From: Sporobacter sp963663605 | GTDB lineage: Bacteria > Bacillota > Clostridia > Oscillospirales > Oscillospiraceae | NCBI GenBank assembly: GCA_963663605.2 | Contig: CAXXVF010000002.1 | Span: 2,356,001 to 2,420,000 of the forward strand | Reading direction: 5' to 3' | DNA length: 64,000 nt | Shown: piece after piece, positions 26,125-35,450 of the stretch | Numbering within the stretch: the stretch's first letter is position 1 | How the letters are laid out: each line of letters opens with the position of its first letter | Position numbers and translations under genes: made by a program | Notes under the pieces: model-generated | The model's input: the letters and a program-made list of their open reading frames with translations, nothing else | What the model was told of the DNA's origin: nothing | The model's database searches: none

Positions 26125-26946
26125 ATGGATTTGAAAGAGGACAGCGGCACGCTTCATTTCGGCCCGGCCGGGGAAGATGCATATTCTCACGCGTATATCG
26201 TCTGGGGCGGCAGCGACGACGAGCGGTCCGCTTTTGTCCGCAGGCTCGCTTCGGCGATGGTCTGTCAAGGCCGCGGTGAAAAGCCCTGCCTCAAATGCGT
26301 TCACTGTGAAAAGGCGGCGCGCGGGATCCATCCCGATATAATAACGGTAGACTTCATTGAACAAAAACGCGAGATCATCGTCGATCAGGTCCGCGCCTTG
26401 CGTGAAGACGCATTTATCATGCCCAACGAAGCCGAAAGGAAAGCATATATCATCAACCACGCAGGTTCGATGAATGTTTCCGCACAGAACGCGCTTTTAA
26501 AAGTTCTGGAGGAGCCGCCCCGAAGCGCAAGCTTTATTTTGGCTGCCGAAACGACTGCGGGGCTTTTGCCCACCGTCCGCTCGCGCTGCACGTCTGTTTC
26601 GGCGGATATGCATATGGCGCAGGCGGAAAAAAACATTGACGGCATTGCCGCAGATTTTATTGAAGCGCTGCCGGACGCCTTGAAACTAACAGCTTTTTCT
26701 TTTAAGCTTGAAAAGCTGGATAAAGATTCTTTTATTAATTTTATCGAAGATGCCAAGACCCTGCTCGCGCGGAAACTCAAAGAAGGTTTTCAAAAAGAAG
26801 GCGCGCCGGGTGCGGATTATCTGATAAACGCCGTTAAGGTTTTAAACCGCGCGAAAGAGTATTTCTATTATAACGTCGGGCTCGGCCACATTGCGGGCAT
26901 GTTATGCGCGGAGCTTTACATTCGAAATGAGGAACAACATGATTGA
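26125..26946 (+). CDS. holB: DNA polymerase III delta' subunit-like protein
   Basis: A 273-residue AAA+ clamp-loader subunit. It has a zinc-binding CLKCVHCEKAARGIHPD (about 58-74), the strand IIVDQVRALREDAFIMPNEAERKAYIINHAGSMN, and sensor 1 region QNALLKVLEEPPRSASFILAAET. The P-loop place (AYIVWGGSDDERSAF) lacks the Lys, as expected for delta', which does not hydrolyse ATP. It is shorter than typical (about 320). The ATG at 26125 follows GGAGGG; upstream in-frame starts lack a ribosome site. It overlaps ricT by 8 bases, as in Bacillus. Confidence 0.88.
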   Translation: MDLKEDSGTLHFGPAGEDAYSHAYIVWGGSDDERSAFVRRLASAMVCQGRGEKPCLKCVHCEKAARGIHPDIITVDFIEQKREIIVDQVRALREDAFIMPNEAERKAYIINHAGSMNVSAQNALLKVLEEPPRSASFILAAETTAGLLPTVRSRCTSVSADMHMAQAEKNIDGIAADFIEALPDALKLTAFSFKLEKLDKDSFINFIEDAKTLLARKLKEGFQKEGAPGADYLINAVKVLNRAKEYFYYNVGLGHIAGMLCAELYIRNEEQHD

Positions 26947-28150
26947 AGTAATCAGCGTTCGTTTTAAAAACAAAGGCAAAGTCTATTTTTTTGATCCGGC
27001 GGGACTCGCCGTCCTCTCCGGCGCACACGTTATTGTTGAAACGTCAAAAGGCCTCGAGTATGCCGAATGCACATACGGAAACCATAATGTCGAAGACAGC
27101 GCCATTATTCCCCCTCTGCGTCCGGTCGTCCGTGTCGCCACCTTGGAGGATAACAAGAAAGCAGAAGAAAATAAGCTGAAAGAAAAGGACGCGTTTATAT
27201 TCTGCCAGAAAAAAATCGCCGAGCATGAACTCGATATGAAACTGGTAGACGTCGAATTCAGTTTTGAGGGAAGTAAAATCCTGTTTTTCTTCACCTCCGA
27301 CGGGCGCGTCGATTTCCGGGAACTTGTAAAAGACCTTGCATCCGTCTTTAAAACGCGTATCGAACTGCGTCAGATCGGCGTCCGGGACGAAGCCAGAATG
27401 CTCGGCGGCCTGGGCATATGCGGAAAGCCTTTCTGCTGCACGCAATTTTTGGACGAGTTTCATCCGGTATCCATCAAGATGGCAAAAATGCAGGGGTTGT
27501 CGCTAAATCCTGTCAAAATCTCCGGTACATGCGGAAGGCTGATGTGCTGCCTTAAATATGAGGAAGCCGCTTATGAAGAGCTTGTGAAAAAAGCGCCGAA
27601 GGTTGATTCGTTTGTCGATACGCCTTACGGCAAAGGCTCCGTCACCAGCGTCAACCTCTTAAGAGGCAGCGCTAAAGTTCGTCTTGAAGACGGTATAGAT
27701 ACGACGCTTAAAACCTTTACGTTTGACGAACTGGACGTCCTGGGCGGCAAAGCCCGGCGCGCCGAGTATATCGCTGCAAAAGCGGAAGGCCGGCTTGAGG
27801 AAGCAGGTTTTTCAGAAGATCCTCCGGCTCGGCTAAAGGCGGCGCTGGAAACAAACGGTTCGCCGACGGCCGCAGAAAAGGGCGCTTCTCCAAAGCAGCC
27901 GTCCCAGAAAAAGCAGCCGTCTCAAAAAACCGCAAAAAAACGACATAAAGGGCCGGCGAAGCCATCTCCCAAGCCGGAAAAGAAACAAACTGTTCAAAAA
28001 AGCGAACCATCTTCTCCTGCCGAGAAAAAACCGGCCGCAAAACCGTCCAAACGTCGTCACAGGGGCGGTAAAGGGCGCAAAAAACCGGCCGGACAAAAAC
28101 AGCCGGACAACCGACCGGACAATAAGCCGACCGGAATAAAGCTTGAATAA
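26939..28150 (+). CDS. ricT: RicT/YaaT (PSP1-domain) regulatory protein with long basic tail
   Basis: A 403-residue protein. Residues 1-270 are the PSP1/YaaT domain: MIEVISVRFKNKGKVYFFDP, LEDNKKAEENKLKEKDAF, then RTRIELRQIGVRDEARMLGG-like and GICGKPFCCTQFL, SGTCGRLMCCLKYE. The Cys pairs can hold a [4Fe-4S] cluster, as in the RicAFT complex that helps RNase Y mature mRNAs and supports sporulation and competence. The last 130 residues are a disordered Lys/Pro/Gln/Ser tail (KKQPSQKTAKKRH), much longer than in B. subtilis and probably RNA-binding (inference). ATG at 26939 follows AGGA inside the end of holB. Confidence 0.88.
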   Translation: MIEVISVRFKNKGKVYFFDPAGLAVLSGAHVIVETSKGLEYAECTYGNHNVEDSAIIPPLRPVVRVATLEDNKKAEENKLKEKDAFIFCQKKIAEHELDMKLVDVEFSFEGSKILFFFTSDGRVDFRELVKDLASVFKTRIELRQIGVRDEARMLGGLGICGKPFCCTQFLDEFHPVSIKMAKMQGLSLNPVKISGTCGRLMCCLKYEEAAYEELVKKAPKVDSFVDTPYGKGSVTSVNLLRGSAKVRLEDGIDTTLKTFTFDELDVLGGKARRAEYIAAKAEGRLEEAGFSEDPPARLKAALETNGSPTAAEKGASPKQPSQKKQPSQKTAKKRHKGPAKPSPKPEKKQTVQKSEPSSPAEKKPAAKPSKRRHRGGKGRKKPAGQKQPDNRPDNKPTGIKLE

Positions 28151-28345
28151 CAAGCGCATCATCAATAACTAAACAGCTCAACGGGGAGCATGGTATTAAG
28201 GCCGGTCAATGGTGACCCGGTTTGATATTGTGCTGTCTTTTTAATATTAACCGGCCATTTAACGTTATTTCGCCGTATTCCGTTTTACTGAGCATTCTTT
28301 TATTTATGCAATTATGCAATTTTTAATTAAATAGCTTGCAAATTG

Positions 28346-28374
28346 TTTACACAAACCTTAAAATGTAGTACAAT
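28346..28374 (+). promoter_or_regulatory. Promoter of gltBD
   Basis: TTTACA (28346-28351) and TACAAT (28369-28374) are separated by 17 bases. This gives a 5' leader of about 140 bases before the gltB ATG. Confidence 0.75.
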
Positions 28375-28443
28375 TCCCTGCTAAGCTTATTTATATCCTG
28401 ACGGCGGCAATATTTTTTATTTATCGCGCAGGATCGTTATATG

Positions 28444-28476
28444 GCGCTTCCGGATAAGCCCATCCGGAAGCCGCTC
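28444..28476 (+). promoter_or_regulatory. Stable hairpin in the gltB 5' leader
   Basis: GCGCTTCCGGAT - AAGCCC - ATCCGGAAGCCGC forms a 9-bp perfect core stem, extendable. It has no U-run, so it is not a terminator. It lies about 50 bases before the gltB start and may affect mRNA stability or bind a regulator. The region does not match a riboswitch I know. Confidence 0.4.
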
Positions 28477-28523
28477 GGCAATAATGTAAAATTTCCCTCC
28501 AGCGTACTGAAAGGAATGGTTAT

Positions 28524-31500
28524 ATGAATTGTAGTTACCCAGAAAAACAAGGGTTATACGACCCGCGTTTTGAACATGACGCCTGCGGCATCGGTTTTGT
28601 CGTGAACATAAAAGGAGAAAAATCAAATCAGATTTTGCGGCAGGCTCTGGCGACGGTAAAAAATCTCGCGCACAGGGGCGGCGTCGGCAGCGAACCGAAT
28701 TCGGGCGACGGCGTCGGCATTCTGCTGCAGATTCCGGACGAATTCTATAAACAGGTCGTCAACCGGAAAATCGTTCTGCCGCCGGAGGGTGATTACGGAA
28801 CGGGCATCGTTTTCCTTCCAAACAACCCGGTGCTTCGCGCCAAGTTTGAACGCGCTCTTGAAAAAGCAGTCATGGACGAAGGGCAGGTTTTGCTTGGTTG
28901 GCGCTATATGCCTACCGATCATTCCGGCCTTGGCAAAACGGCGAAAAACAGCATGCCGTTCATGCGTCAAATTTTTATTAGACGGAAATACGTCAATCAG
29001 GGGATTGATTTTGAACGGCGTCTTTATATCATCCGCAGACAGGCTGAAAAAGCTATTGCCGAAGCCTATCCGGACGAGACGTTTTATATCGCGAGCCTGT
29101 CGTCAAGAACGATCGTCTATAAGGGCATGCTTACAGCCGATCAGATCGACCGGTTTTATCCCGACCTGCGTGACGAGCGGGTCGTCACGGCGCTTGCCCT
29201 CGTACACTCACGCTACAGCACGAACACCTTTCCAAGCTGGGAACGTGCGCATCCGAACAGATGTATCATACACAACGGAGAGATCAACACGCTGCGCGGC
29301 AACGTTAACTTCATGAACTCCCGTGAATCCGTGCTGCATATAGATATATTCGGAAACGAGCTTCCCAAGGTCCTGCCGATCATTGACCGCGACGGAAGCG
29401 ATTCCTCCATGTTTGACAACACGGCGGAATTCCTCATGCTTTCCGGCATGCCGCTTGAACGCGTCATGATGCTCATGATCCCGGAGCCCTGGACAAACCA
29501 CGAGCATATGAGCGCGGATAAGAAGGCGTTTTACGAATTCAATTCCTGTCTGATGGAGCCGTGGGACGGCCCTGCCGCCATAGGCTTCACGGACGGAATC
29601 CGGGTCGGCGCCGTTTTAGACCGCAACGGCCTGCGCCCGTCACGTTACTATGTTACGGACGACGATATGGTCATACTGGCATCCGAAGTCGGCGTACTCG
29701 ATATCCCTCAGGAAAAAATCGTTAAAAAAGAACGGCTGCGTCCCGGACGCATGCTGCTTATCGATACGGAGAGCCAGCGGATTATCGAGGATAAGGAAAT
29801 CAAGGAAAACGCGGCGGCCGAGCACCCATACGCCCAATGGCTGAAGGAAAACATGGTCGATATAGACCAGCTGCTGTCTCCGGCCGATTTCAGCACGGTC
29901 AAGGAACAGCCCCTTCTGCGTGTCCAGAAGGCATTCGGTTACAGCTATGAGGATCTGCGGCTCCAGCTCGCTCCGATGGTCATAAACGGCGTCGATTCCG
30001 TGGGTTCTATGGGCAACGACACCCCGCTCGCCGTGCTTTCCACACGGCCGCAGCTTTTATATTATTATTTCAAACAACTTTTTGCACAGGTTACAAACCC
30101 GCCGATCGACGCGCTGCGCGAGGCGATCATCACCTCTTCCGTCGTTCTGCTCGGCTCTGAAAAAAACCTGCTCAAGCCGACTAAGGAAAGCTGCCGCAGG
30201 ATCAAGCTGCACGCTCCGATAATAGACAACGACGAGCTGACTAAGCTCAAGGCGGTCAACAAGCCCGGCCTGAAAGCGGCAACGCTGCCGATCCTTTTTG
30301 AATCAGGCGGCGGCGGAGCAGCTCTGGACGCGGCGCTCGACACGCTGTTCGCCTCAGCCGAAGACGCCGTCCGGTCGGGAGCCACCATACTTATTCTTTC
30401 AGACCGTGAGATTGACGAAACGCATGCCGCCATACCGGCGCTTCTTGCCGTTTCCGGCCTGCACCAATATCTCATAAGAAAGGGCCTTCGCACGCAGACA
30501 AGCATCGTGCTCGAGTCCGGCGAACCGCGCGAAGTGCACCATTTCGCCTGCCTGCTCGGCTTCGGCGCGTCTGCTGTCAATCCATACGTGGCTCTGCGCT
30601 CCGTCGTCGACCTCGTAAACACCGGATACATCACCGATACGAATGAAATAGCCGCCGTTAAGAGTTATATCAAGGCCGCTTATAAAGGCGTCATCAAGAT
30701 CCTGTCCAAGATGGGCATTTCCACCATCCAAAGCTACACGGGCGCCCAGATATTCGAGGCCCTTGGCCTAAGCTATGATGTCGTCGACAAATTCTTCACC
30801 TCCACGCCAGCACCGATCGGCGGGGCCGGCCTTGAGGAAATCGCAAAAGAGGCCGAAATACGCCACGCTGCGGCTTTTGAGGCGTTGGATGAAGAGGAAG
30901 AGCTCGACTCAACAGGCAACTTCCAGTACCGCCGCGACGGTGAGTATCATCTGTATAATCCGGAAACGATCGATAAGCTCCAACGGGCATGCCGAAACGG
31001 AGACTATGAGATCTTTAAAGAGTATTCAAAGCTTATTAACGAAAACAACGAACAGCACGCGACGCTGCGCTCCGTCATGCGGATCAAAGAAAGCGCGCAG
31101 CCTGTTCCGATCGAAGAGGTCGAGCCTGTTGAGGAGATCGTCCGCCGCTTCAAGACAGGCGCCATGTCATTTGGCTCCATCAGCAAGGAAACACACGAAT
31201 CCATCGCGATTGCGATGAACCGGATCGGCGGCAAGAGCAACTCCGGCGAAGGCGGCGAGGATCCGGCAAGATATATCCCGGATTCAAACGGAGACTCCCG
31301 CTGCAGCGCGATCAAACAGGTGGCGTCCGGACGCTTCGGCGTGACAAGCGAATACCTTGTCAGCGCCAAGGAGCTGCAGATCAAGATGGCGCAGGGCGCC
31401 AAGCCCGGCGAAGGCGGCCAGCTGCCCGGTAAAAAGGTCTATCCCGAGGTCGCGAAGGTCCGCTATTCAACGCCCGGCGTCGGCCTGATTTCACCCCCGC

Positions 31501-33101
31501 CGCATCACGATATTTATTCCATCGAGGATTTGAAGGAACTGATTTACGACCTGAAAAACGCGAACCCCGAAGCGCGCATCAATGTCAAGCTCGTTTCGGA
31601 AGCGGGCGTCGGAACGGTCGCCGCCGGCGTTGCCAAGGGCTTTGCCGATGTCGTTTTGATCTCGGGTTATGACGGCGGAACCGGCGCATCGCCACGAAAC
31701 GCCATGCGTCACGCCGGACTGCCCTGGGAGCTCGGCGTCGCCGAAACGCATCAGACACTCGTAATCAACAATCTCAGAAACCGGATCGTCGTCGAAGCAG
31801 ACGGCAAACTGATGACGGGACGCGACGTTGCCGTCGCGGCGCTCCTCGGTGCGGAGGAATTTGGCTTTGCTACCGCCCCGCTTGTTACGCTGGGCTGTGT
31901 CATGATGCGCATATGCAATCTCGACACCTGCCCCGTCGGTATTGCGACAAACAACCCTGAGCTTCGGAAAAACTTCAGGGGCGATCCGCAGCATGTTGTC
32001 AACTTTATGCATTTTGTCGCGCAGGAACTGCGTGAATACATGGCGTCTATGGGCTTTCGCACCGTCAACGAAATGGTCGGCCGCTCCGATATGCTCGAGG
32101 TGGATCTGCCGGCGGCCTCCTGGAAGTCGGCGGGCCTGGACCTCTCTTCGATCCTTTATAAACCCGACGTGCCGGAGGGAACGAAGCTGCATCAGACAAT
32201 TCCGCAGGATCACGGCCTTGAACGTACGCTCGATACGCGCGTTCTTCTCGGGATCTGCGAGCCCGCTCTCGAAAACGGAGAAAGCGTGGAGGCGGACCTC
32301 GACGTTCGCAATACCGACCGGGCCGTCGGAACCATCCTCGGCAGCCGCGTAACCCGCAAATACGGCAGTGCCGGGCTTCCCGACGACACGATCAAGCTCA
32401 ACTTCACCGGCTCCTCCGGTCAGAGTTTCGGCGCGTTCTTGCCCAAGGGCATCACGCTGACCCTTACGGGCGACGCCAACGACTACACCGGAAAAGGTTT
32501 GTCCGGCGGACGCATCGTCGTCAAGCCGCCTGAGCAGGTCACCTTTACGCCGGAGGACAATATCATCATCGGCAACGTGGCCTTCTACGGAGCGACACGC
32601 GGCGAAGCCTATATCCGCGGCGCGGCCGGCGAACGTTTCTGCGTCAGGAACAGCGGCGTCAAGGCCGTTGTGGAGTCGGTCGGCGATCATGGATGCGAAT
32701 ATATGACGGGCGGCAGAGTAGCCGTCCTTGGACGGACCGGACGCAACTTCGCGGCGGGTATGTCCGGCGGCATCGCCTATATATACGACGAGGACGGCAG
32801 CTTCAGGGCCAACTGCAACACGGATATGGTCCAGCTGACGTATGTATCTGATGAGAACGCGGTTGAGCTCAAACAGATGGTCATCGACCACGAGCGCAAT
32901 ACGGGGAGCAAAAAAGCCGCAAAGCTCCTGAAAAACTGGGACAAGGCGCTTTCGAAATTCGTCTGCGTGCTCCCGCACGACTACAAGCGTATGATGCAGG
33001 CGATCAACAGGGCATATTCGGAGGGCTACTCCGGAGACGAGGCGCTAATGATCGCGTTTGAGGCAAACAACCGCGATCTGTCCAGACTGAGCGGCAATTA
33101 A
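28524..33101 (+). CDS. gltB: Glutamate synthase (NADPH) large subunit
   Basis: A 1525-residue complex iron-sulfur flavoprotein that makes glutamate from glutamine and 2-oxoglutarate. A 20-residue propeptide ends before Cys21 (HDACGIGF), the N-terminal nucleophile of the class II amidotransferase domain (about 21-430). Then come the central domain, the FMN-binding synthase domain (about 850-1200: KTGAMSFGSISKETHE, GEGGEDPARY, SGYDGGTGASP), the [3Fe-4S] ligands (CVMMRICNLDTC, about 1125-1137), and the right-handed beta-helix GXGXG domain. Preceded by a good Shine-Dalgarno (GAAAGGAATGG region); gltD follows by 14 bases. Confidence 0.96.
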   Translation: MNCSYPEKQGLYDPRFEHDACGIGFVVNIKGEKSNQILRQALATVKNLAHRGGVGSEPNSGDGVGILLQIPDEFYKQVVNRKIVLPPEGDYGTGIVFLPNNPVLRAKFERALEKAVMDEGQVLLGWRYMPTDHSGLGKTAKNSMPFMRQIFIRRKYVNQGIDFERRLYIIRRQAEKAIAEAYPDETFYIASLSSRTIVYKGMLTADQIDRFYPDLRDERVVTALALVHSRYSTNTFPSWERAHPNRCIIHNGEINTLRGNVNFMNSRESVLHIDIFGNELPKVLPIIDRDGSDSSMFDNTAEFLMLSGMPLERVMMLMIPEPWTNHEHMSADKKAFYEFNSCLMEPWDGPAAIGFTDGIRVGAVLDRNGLRPSRYYVTDDDMVILASEVGVLDIPQEKIVKKERLRPGRMLLIDTESQRIIEDKEIKENAAAEHPYAQWLKENMVDIDQLLSPADFSTVKEQPLLRVQKAFGYSYEDLRLQLAPMVINGVDSVGSMGNDTPLAVLSTRPQLLYYYFKQLFAQVTNPPIDALREAIITSSVVLLGSEKNLLKPTKESCRRIKLHAPIIDNDELTKLKAVNKPGLKAATLPILFESGGGGAALDAALDTLFASAEDAVRSGATILILSDREIDETHAAIPALLAVSGLHQYLIRKGLRTQTSIVLESGEPREVHHFACLLGFGASAVNPYVALRSVVDLVNTGYITDTNEIAAVKSYIKAAYKGVIKILSKMGISTIQSYTGAQIFEALGLSYDVVDKFFTSTPAPIGGAGLEEIAKEAEIRHAAAFEALDEEEELDSTGNFQYRRDGEYHLYNPETIDKLQRACRNGDYEIFKEYSKLINENNEQHATLRSVMRIKESAQPVPIEEVEPVEEIVRRFKTGAMSFGSISKETHESIAIAMNRIGGKSNSGEGGEDPARYIPDSNGDSRCSAIKQVASGRFGVTSEYLVSAKELQIKMAQGAKPGEGGQLPGKKVYPEVAKVRYSTPGVGLISPPPHHDIYSIEDLKELIYDLKNANPEARINVKLVSEAGVGTVAAGVAKGFADVVLISGYDGGTGASPRNAMRHAGLPWELGVAETHQTLVINNLRNRIVVEADGKLMTGRDVAVAALLGAEEFGFATAPLVTLGCVMMRICNLDTCPVGIATNNPELRKNFRGDPQHVVNFMHFVAQELREYMASMGFRTVNEMVGRSDMLEVDLPAASWKSAGLDLSSILYKPDVPEGTKLHQTIPQDHGLERTLDTRVLLGICEPALENGESVEADLDVRNTDRAVGTILGSRVTRKYGSAGLPDDTIKLNFTGSSGQSFGAFLPKGITLTLTGDANDYTGKGLSGGRIVVKPPEQVTFTPEDNIIIGNVAFYGATRGEAYIRGAAGERFCVRNSGVKAVVESVGDHGCEYMTGGRVAVLGRTGRNFAAGMSGGIAYIYDEDGSFRANCNTDMVQLTYVSDENAVELKQMVIDHERNTGSKKAAKLLKNWDKALSKFVCVLPHDYKRMMQAINRAYSEGYSGDEALMIAFEANNRDLSRLSGN

Positions 33102-33115
33102 GGGGGGTAACGTCA

Positions 33116-34570
33116 ATGGCAAAACCGACAGGATTTTTAGAACACCAAAGAGAACAGCCTTCCGACAGGCCGATCAGCGAACGGATTAAGGATTGGAAGG
33201 ACTTCCATACATCTATGACTCTGGAAAAGCAGCGCATCCAAAGCGCCCGCTGCATGGACTGCGGAACGGCGTTCTGTCAGATGGGCCTGATGATGGGCGG
33301 CGTGGCTTCCGGCTGCCCGCTGAACAACCTGATCCCCGAGTGGAATGAACTGCTTTATAAAGGCATGCTGGAAAAGGCCTTCAAACGCCTGATTAAAACG
33401 TCAAGCTTCCCTGAGTTCACGTCCCGTGTGTGCCCGGCGCTCTGCGAGGGCTCCTGTACGCTCGGGCTTAACGACGAAGCCGTCGCCACAAAGCAGAACG
33501 AGCGCACGATCATTGAATACGCTTTCGAGCACGGCTGGGTCAAGCCGCGGCCGCCGAAAGTGCGCACGGGCAAAAAGGTGGCTGTTGTGGGCGCCGGACC
33601 TTCGGGACTGGCCTGCGCGGACAAGCTCAACAGACTGGGCCACAACGTCACCGTCTTCGAAAAAGACGACAGGGTCGGCGGCCTGATGATGTACGGCATA
33701 CCGAACATGAAGCTGGAGAAAAACATCATAGACCGCCGCATCGCGGTCATGGAAGCTGAAGGCGTCGTTTTCAAGACCGGCGTTGAGGTCGGCAAGGATA
33801 TAACGGCAAAGACGCTGAAAAAAGATTATAACGCCGTCGTCTTGTGCATAGGCGCAAAACGCCCGCGCGACCTCAATGTCGAAGGGCGCGACTGTGCGGG
33901 CATCCACTTCGCCGTCGATTTTCTGGCAGCGAACACGAAAAGCCTACTCGATTCAGACCTGACGGACGGCAAAAACATCTCTGCCAAGGGCAAGGACGTC
34001 ATTGTTATCGGCGGCGGCGATACCGGTACGGACTGCGTGGCAACATCGATCCGCCACGGGTGCAAAAGCATCACCCAGTTTGAGATCCTGCCCGCAGCTC
34101 CGGTCGACAGAACGGATAATAACCCCTGGCCGCAGTGGCCCAAGGTGTTCAAAACCGATTACGGACAGGAAGAAGCCATTGAGATTTTCGGAAAAGACCC
34201 GCGTAACTTCTGCCTGACGACGAAAAAAATCGACTGCGATAAAAACGGAAATGTCAAAGCCCTGCACACGGTCAATGTCGATTGGAGCACCGGAGCCATG
34301 AAAGAGGTGCCGGGCACCGAGAAAACCTGGCCCGCGCAGCTTGTTCTGATTGCCATGGGCTTTTTGGGGCCGGAAGAGGCAATCATCCGCGAGCTGTCCC
34401 TGAATCAGGACAAAAGAAGCAACATCGAAGCCCAGGAAGGCGCGTATGCAACGAACGTCTCCGGCATATTCGCAGCGGGAGACGCGCGGCGCGGGCAGAG
34501 CCTCGTCGTATGGGCAATCCGCGAGGGCCGGGATGCGGCCGAGGCCGTAAATAAATATCTTAATGACTAA
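33116..34570 (+). CDS. gltD: Glutamate synthase small subunit
   Basis: A 484-residue FAD protein that passes electrons from NADPH to GltB. N-terminal Cys clusters for two [4Fe-4S] centres are CMDCGTAFCQMG...GCPLNN and CPALCEGSC. The FAD Rossmann motif is VAVVGAGPSGLACADKL, the NADPH motif is VIVIGGGDTGTDCVATS, and the C-terminal FAD motif is GIFAAGDARRGQSLVVWAIREG. Standard length. It is 14 bp from gltB, and the two must be one transcript. A hairpin follows at 34585. Confidence 0.96.
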   Translation: MAKPTGFLEHQREQPSDRPISERIKDWKDFHTSMTLEKQRIQSARCMDCGTAFCQMGLMMGGVASGCPLNNLIPEWNELLYKGMLEKAFKRLIKTSSFPEFTSRVCPALCEGSCTLGLNDEAVATKQNERTIIEYAFEHGWVKPRPPKVRTGKKVAVVGAGPSGLACADKLNRLGHNVTVFEKDDRVGGLMMYGIPNMKLEKNIIDRRIAVMEAEGVVFKTGVEVGKDITAKTLKKDYNAVVLCIGAKRPRDLNVEGRDCAGIHFAVDFLAANTKSLLDSDLTDGKNISAKGKDVIVIGGGDTGTDCVATSIRHGCKSITQFEILPAAPVDRTDNNPWPQWPKVFKTDYGQEEAIEIFGKDPRNFCLTTKKIDCDKNGNVKALHTVNVDWSTGAMKEVPGTEKTWPAQLVLIAMGFLGPEEAIIRELSLNQDKRSNIEAQEGAYATNVSGIFAAGDARRGQSLVVWAIREGRDAAEAVNKYLND

Positions 34571-34584
34571 TAGGACGCGCAAAC

Positions 34585-34611
34585 AGCCTCGTCGGTTAAA
34601 CCGGCGAGGCT
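34585..34611 (+). terminator. Terminator-like hairpin after gltD
   Basis: AGCCTCGTCGGTT / AACCGGCGAGGCT forms a 13-bp stem (one mismatch) with a very short loop, followed by a T-rich but broken run. It also serves the convergent SOD gene, whose stop is at 34616. Confidence 0.65.
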
Positions 34612-34615
34612 CTAC

Positions 34616-35116
34616 TTATTTCTTTATTACACCGCACGCTATTTTCTTGCCCGCATTGCCGGACGGCTGCGTTGTGAAATCGTCCGGCCGTATGTGTACA
34701 ATCAGCGTCTTACCGATAACATCTTTGACGGCGAACCGATCTGTCAAAACGACCATAAACGCGCGCCCATCTGCTTCAAAAAGCGGCGGTAAATCTCCTG
34801 CGTGATATGGGTGAGGGCAGTCATACGGATTAAAATGCCCGTCCGTATCGGCGAACGGGTCACGGTCATTCCCTGTGCACGAGGTACCTTCATGGATATG
34901 AAAACCGAAAACGCCGGCGCTGCACGGATCGTTTACCTGCGGAAGTCCGATAATTTCGACGCTAATGAGCACACCGTCTTTTGTCTGATAAAACTTGGCC
35001 GTCCCAACGATTTCCGGATACGCGCCGCCGCCCCGGATCAACGCCTTTGCGTCCGGTTGCCTGTCACATAATATGGTTATGTATTCTTTTGAATTTTGCG
35101 ATAAAAACCAAATCAT
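34616..35116 (-). CDS. Cu/Zn superoxide dismutase family protein
   Basis: A 166-residue protein. The copper/zinc ligands of the family are all in place: FHIHEG (two Cu His), GHFNP (bridging His), HPYHAGDLP with the zinc His and Asp, and VHI near the C-terminus (last Cu His). The disulfide Cys are TSC and CGV. The final segment DDFTTQPSGNAGKKIACGVI is typical. Unlike most bacterial Cu/Zn SODs, no signal peptide or lipobox is seen; the start MIWFLSQNSKEY is hydrophilic. It is therefore probably cytoplasmic, as in a clade of gut Firmicutes proteins. GGACGGAG lies 7 bases before the ATG. Confidence 0.88.
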   Translation of the reverse strand: MIWFLSQNSKEYITILCDRQPDAKALIRGGGAYPEIVGTAKFYQTKDGVLISVEIIGLPQVNDPCSAGVFGFHIHEGTSCTGNDRDPFADTDGHFNPYDCPHPYHAGDLPPLFEADGRAFMVVLTDRFAVKDVIGKTLIVHIRPDDFTTQPSGNAGKKIACGVIKK

Positions 35117-35271
35117 TTTTTTCTCCGTCCCGATGCGGCTAATTTTTTAATACCGCTCCTGCTTATCTTATGTTGAGCGGCATTATAATGGTTCATGCGC
35201 TTGCGCTGTCCTTTAATCACGGCAAAAACCGGACCGATTACCGAATTTGCTTACTTATAACATCAATTATA

Positions 35272-35300
35272 TTGACACATATCTTATAATATGTTAGTAT
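35272..35300 (+). promoter_or_regulatory. Promoter of the structured leader upstream of speD
   Basis: Perfect TTGACA (35272-35277) and TAGTAT (35295-35300) are separated by 17 bases. Transcription would begin near 35307 and run into the hairpin-rich leader. Confidence 0.7.
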
Positions 35301-35306
35301 GCATTT

Positions 35307-35450
35307 TGTCATCAAAAAAAGGAGACATGTAAGCCAGAATTATTGACCTGCCCGAATTTCGGGTATAAGGCCGGACGGACAGCCGGGTCAAATGCCGATC
35401 GGCAACTTTTAGTTGCCTTATTGATTGAGCGCAGCGCTCAATTTTCTAAA
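35307..35450 (+). ncRNA. Hairpin-rich leader or small RNA before speD, ending in a terminator-like stem
   Basis: The expected transcript begins with AAAAAAAGGAGACATGTAAG: a strong Shine-Dalgarno placed before an ATG directly followed by TAA (35327-35332). Then come CCCGA-ATT-TCGGG (35351-35363), GCCGATCGGC (35394-35403), GGCAACT-TTT-AGTTGCC (35401-35417) and ATTGAGCG-CAG-CGCTCAAT with a short T-run (35424-35445). The last is terminator-like. It could be an attenuated leader of the polyamine operon or an independent small RNA. I cannot match it to a known riboswitch. Confidence 0.4.

Noticed and set aside
28789..32978. Several long frames inside gltB, including a 495-codon minus-strand one
   Set aside because: Shadows caused by the high GC third positions of gltB; no ribosome sites or family motifs.
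35331..35420. Guanidine-III-like riboswitch suggested by CCGGACG and CCGGGTCA
   Set aside because: Only short matches; the pseudoknot arrangement of that class is not present.
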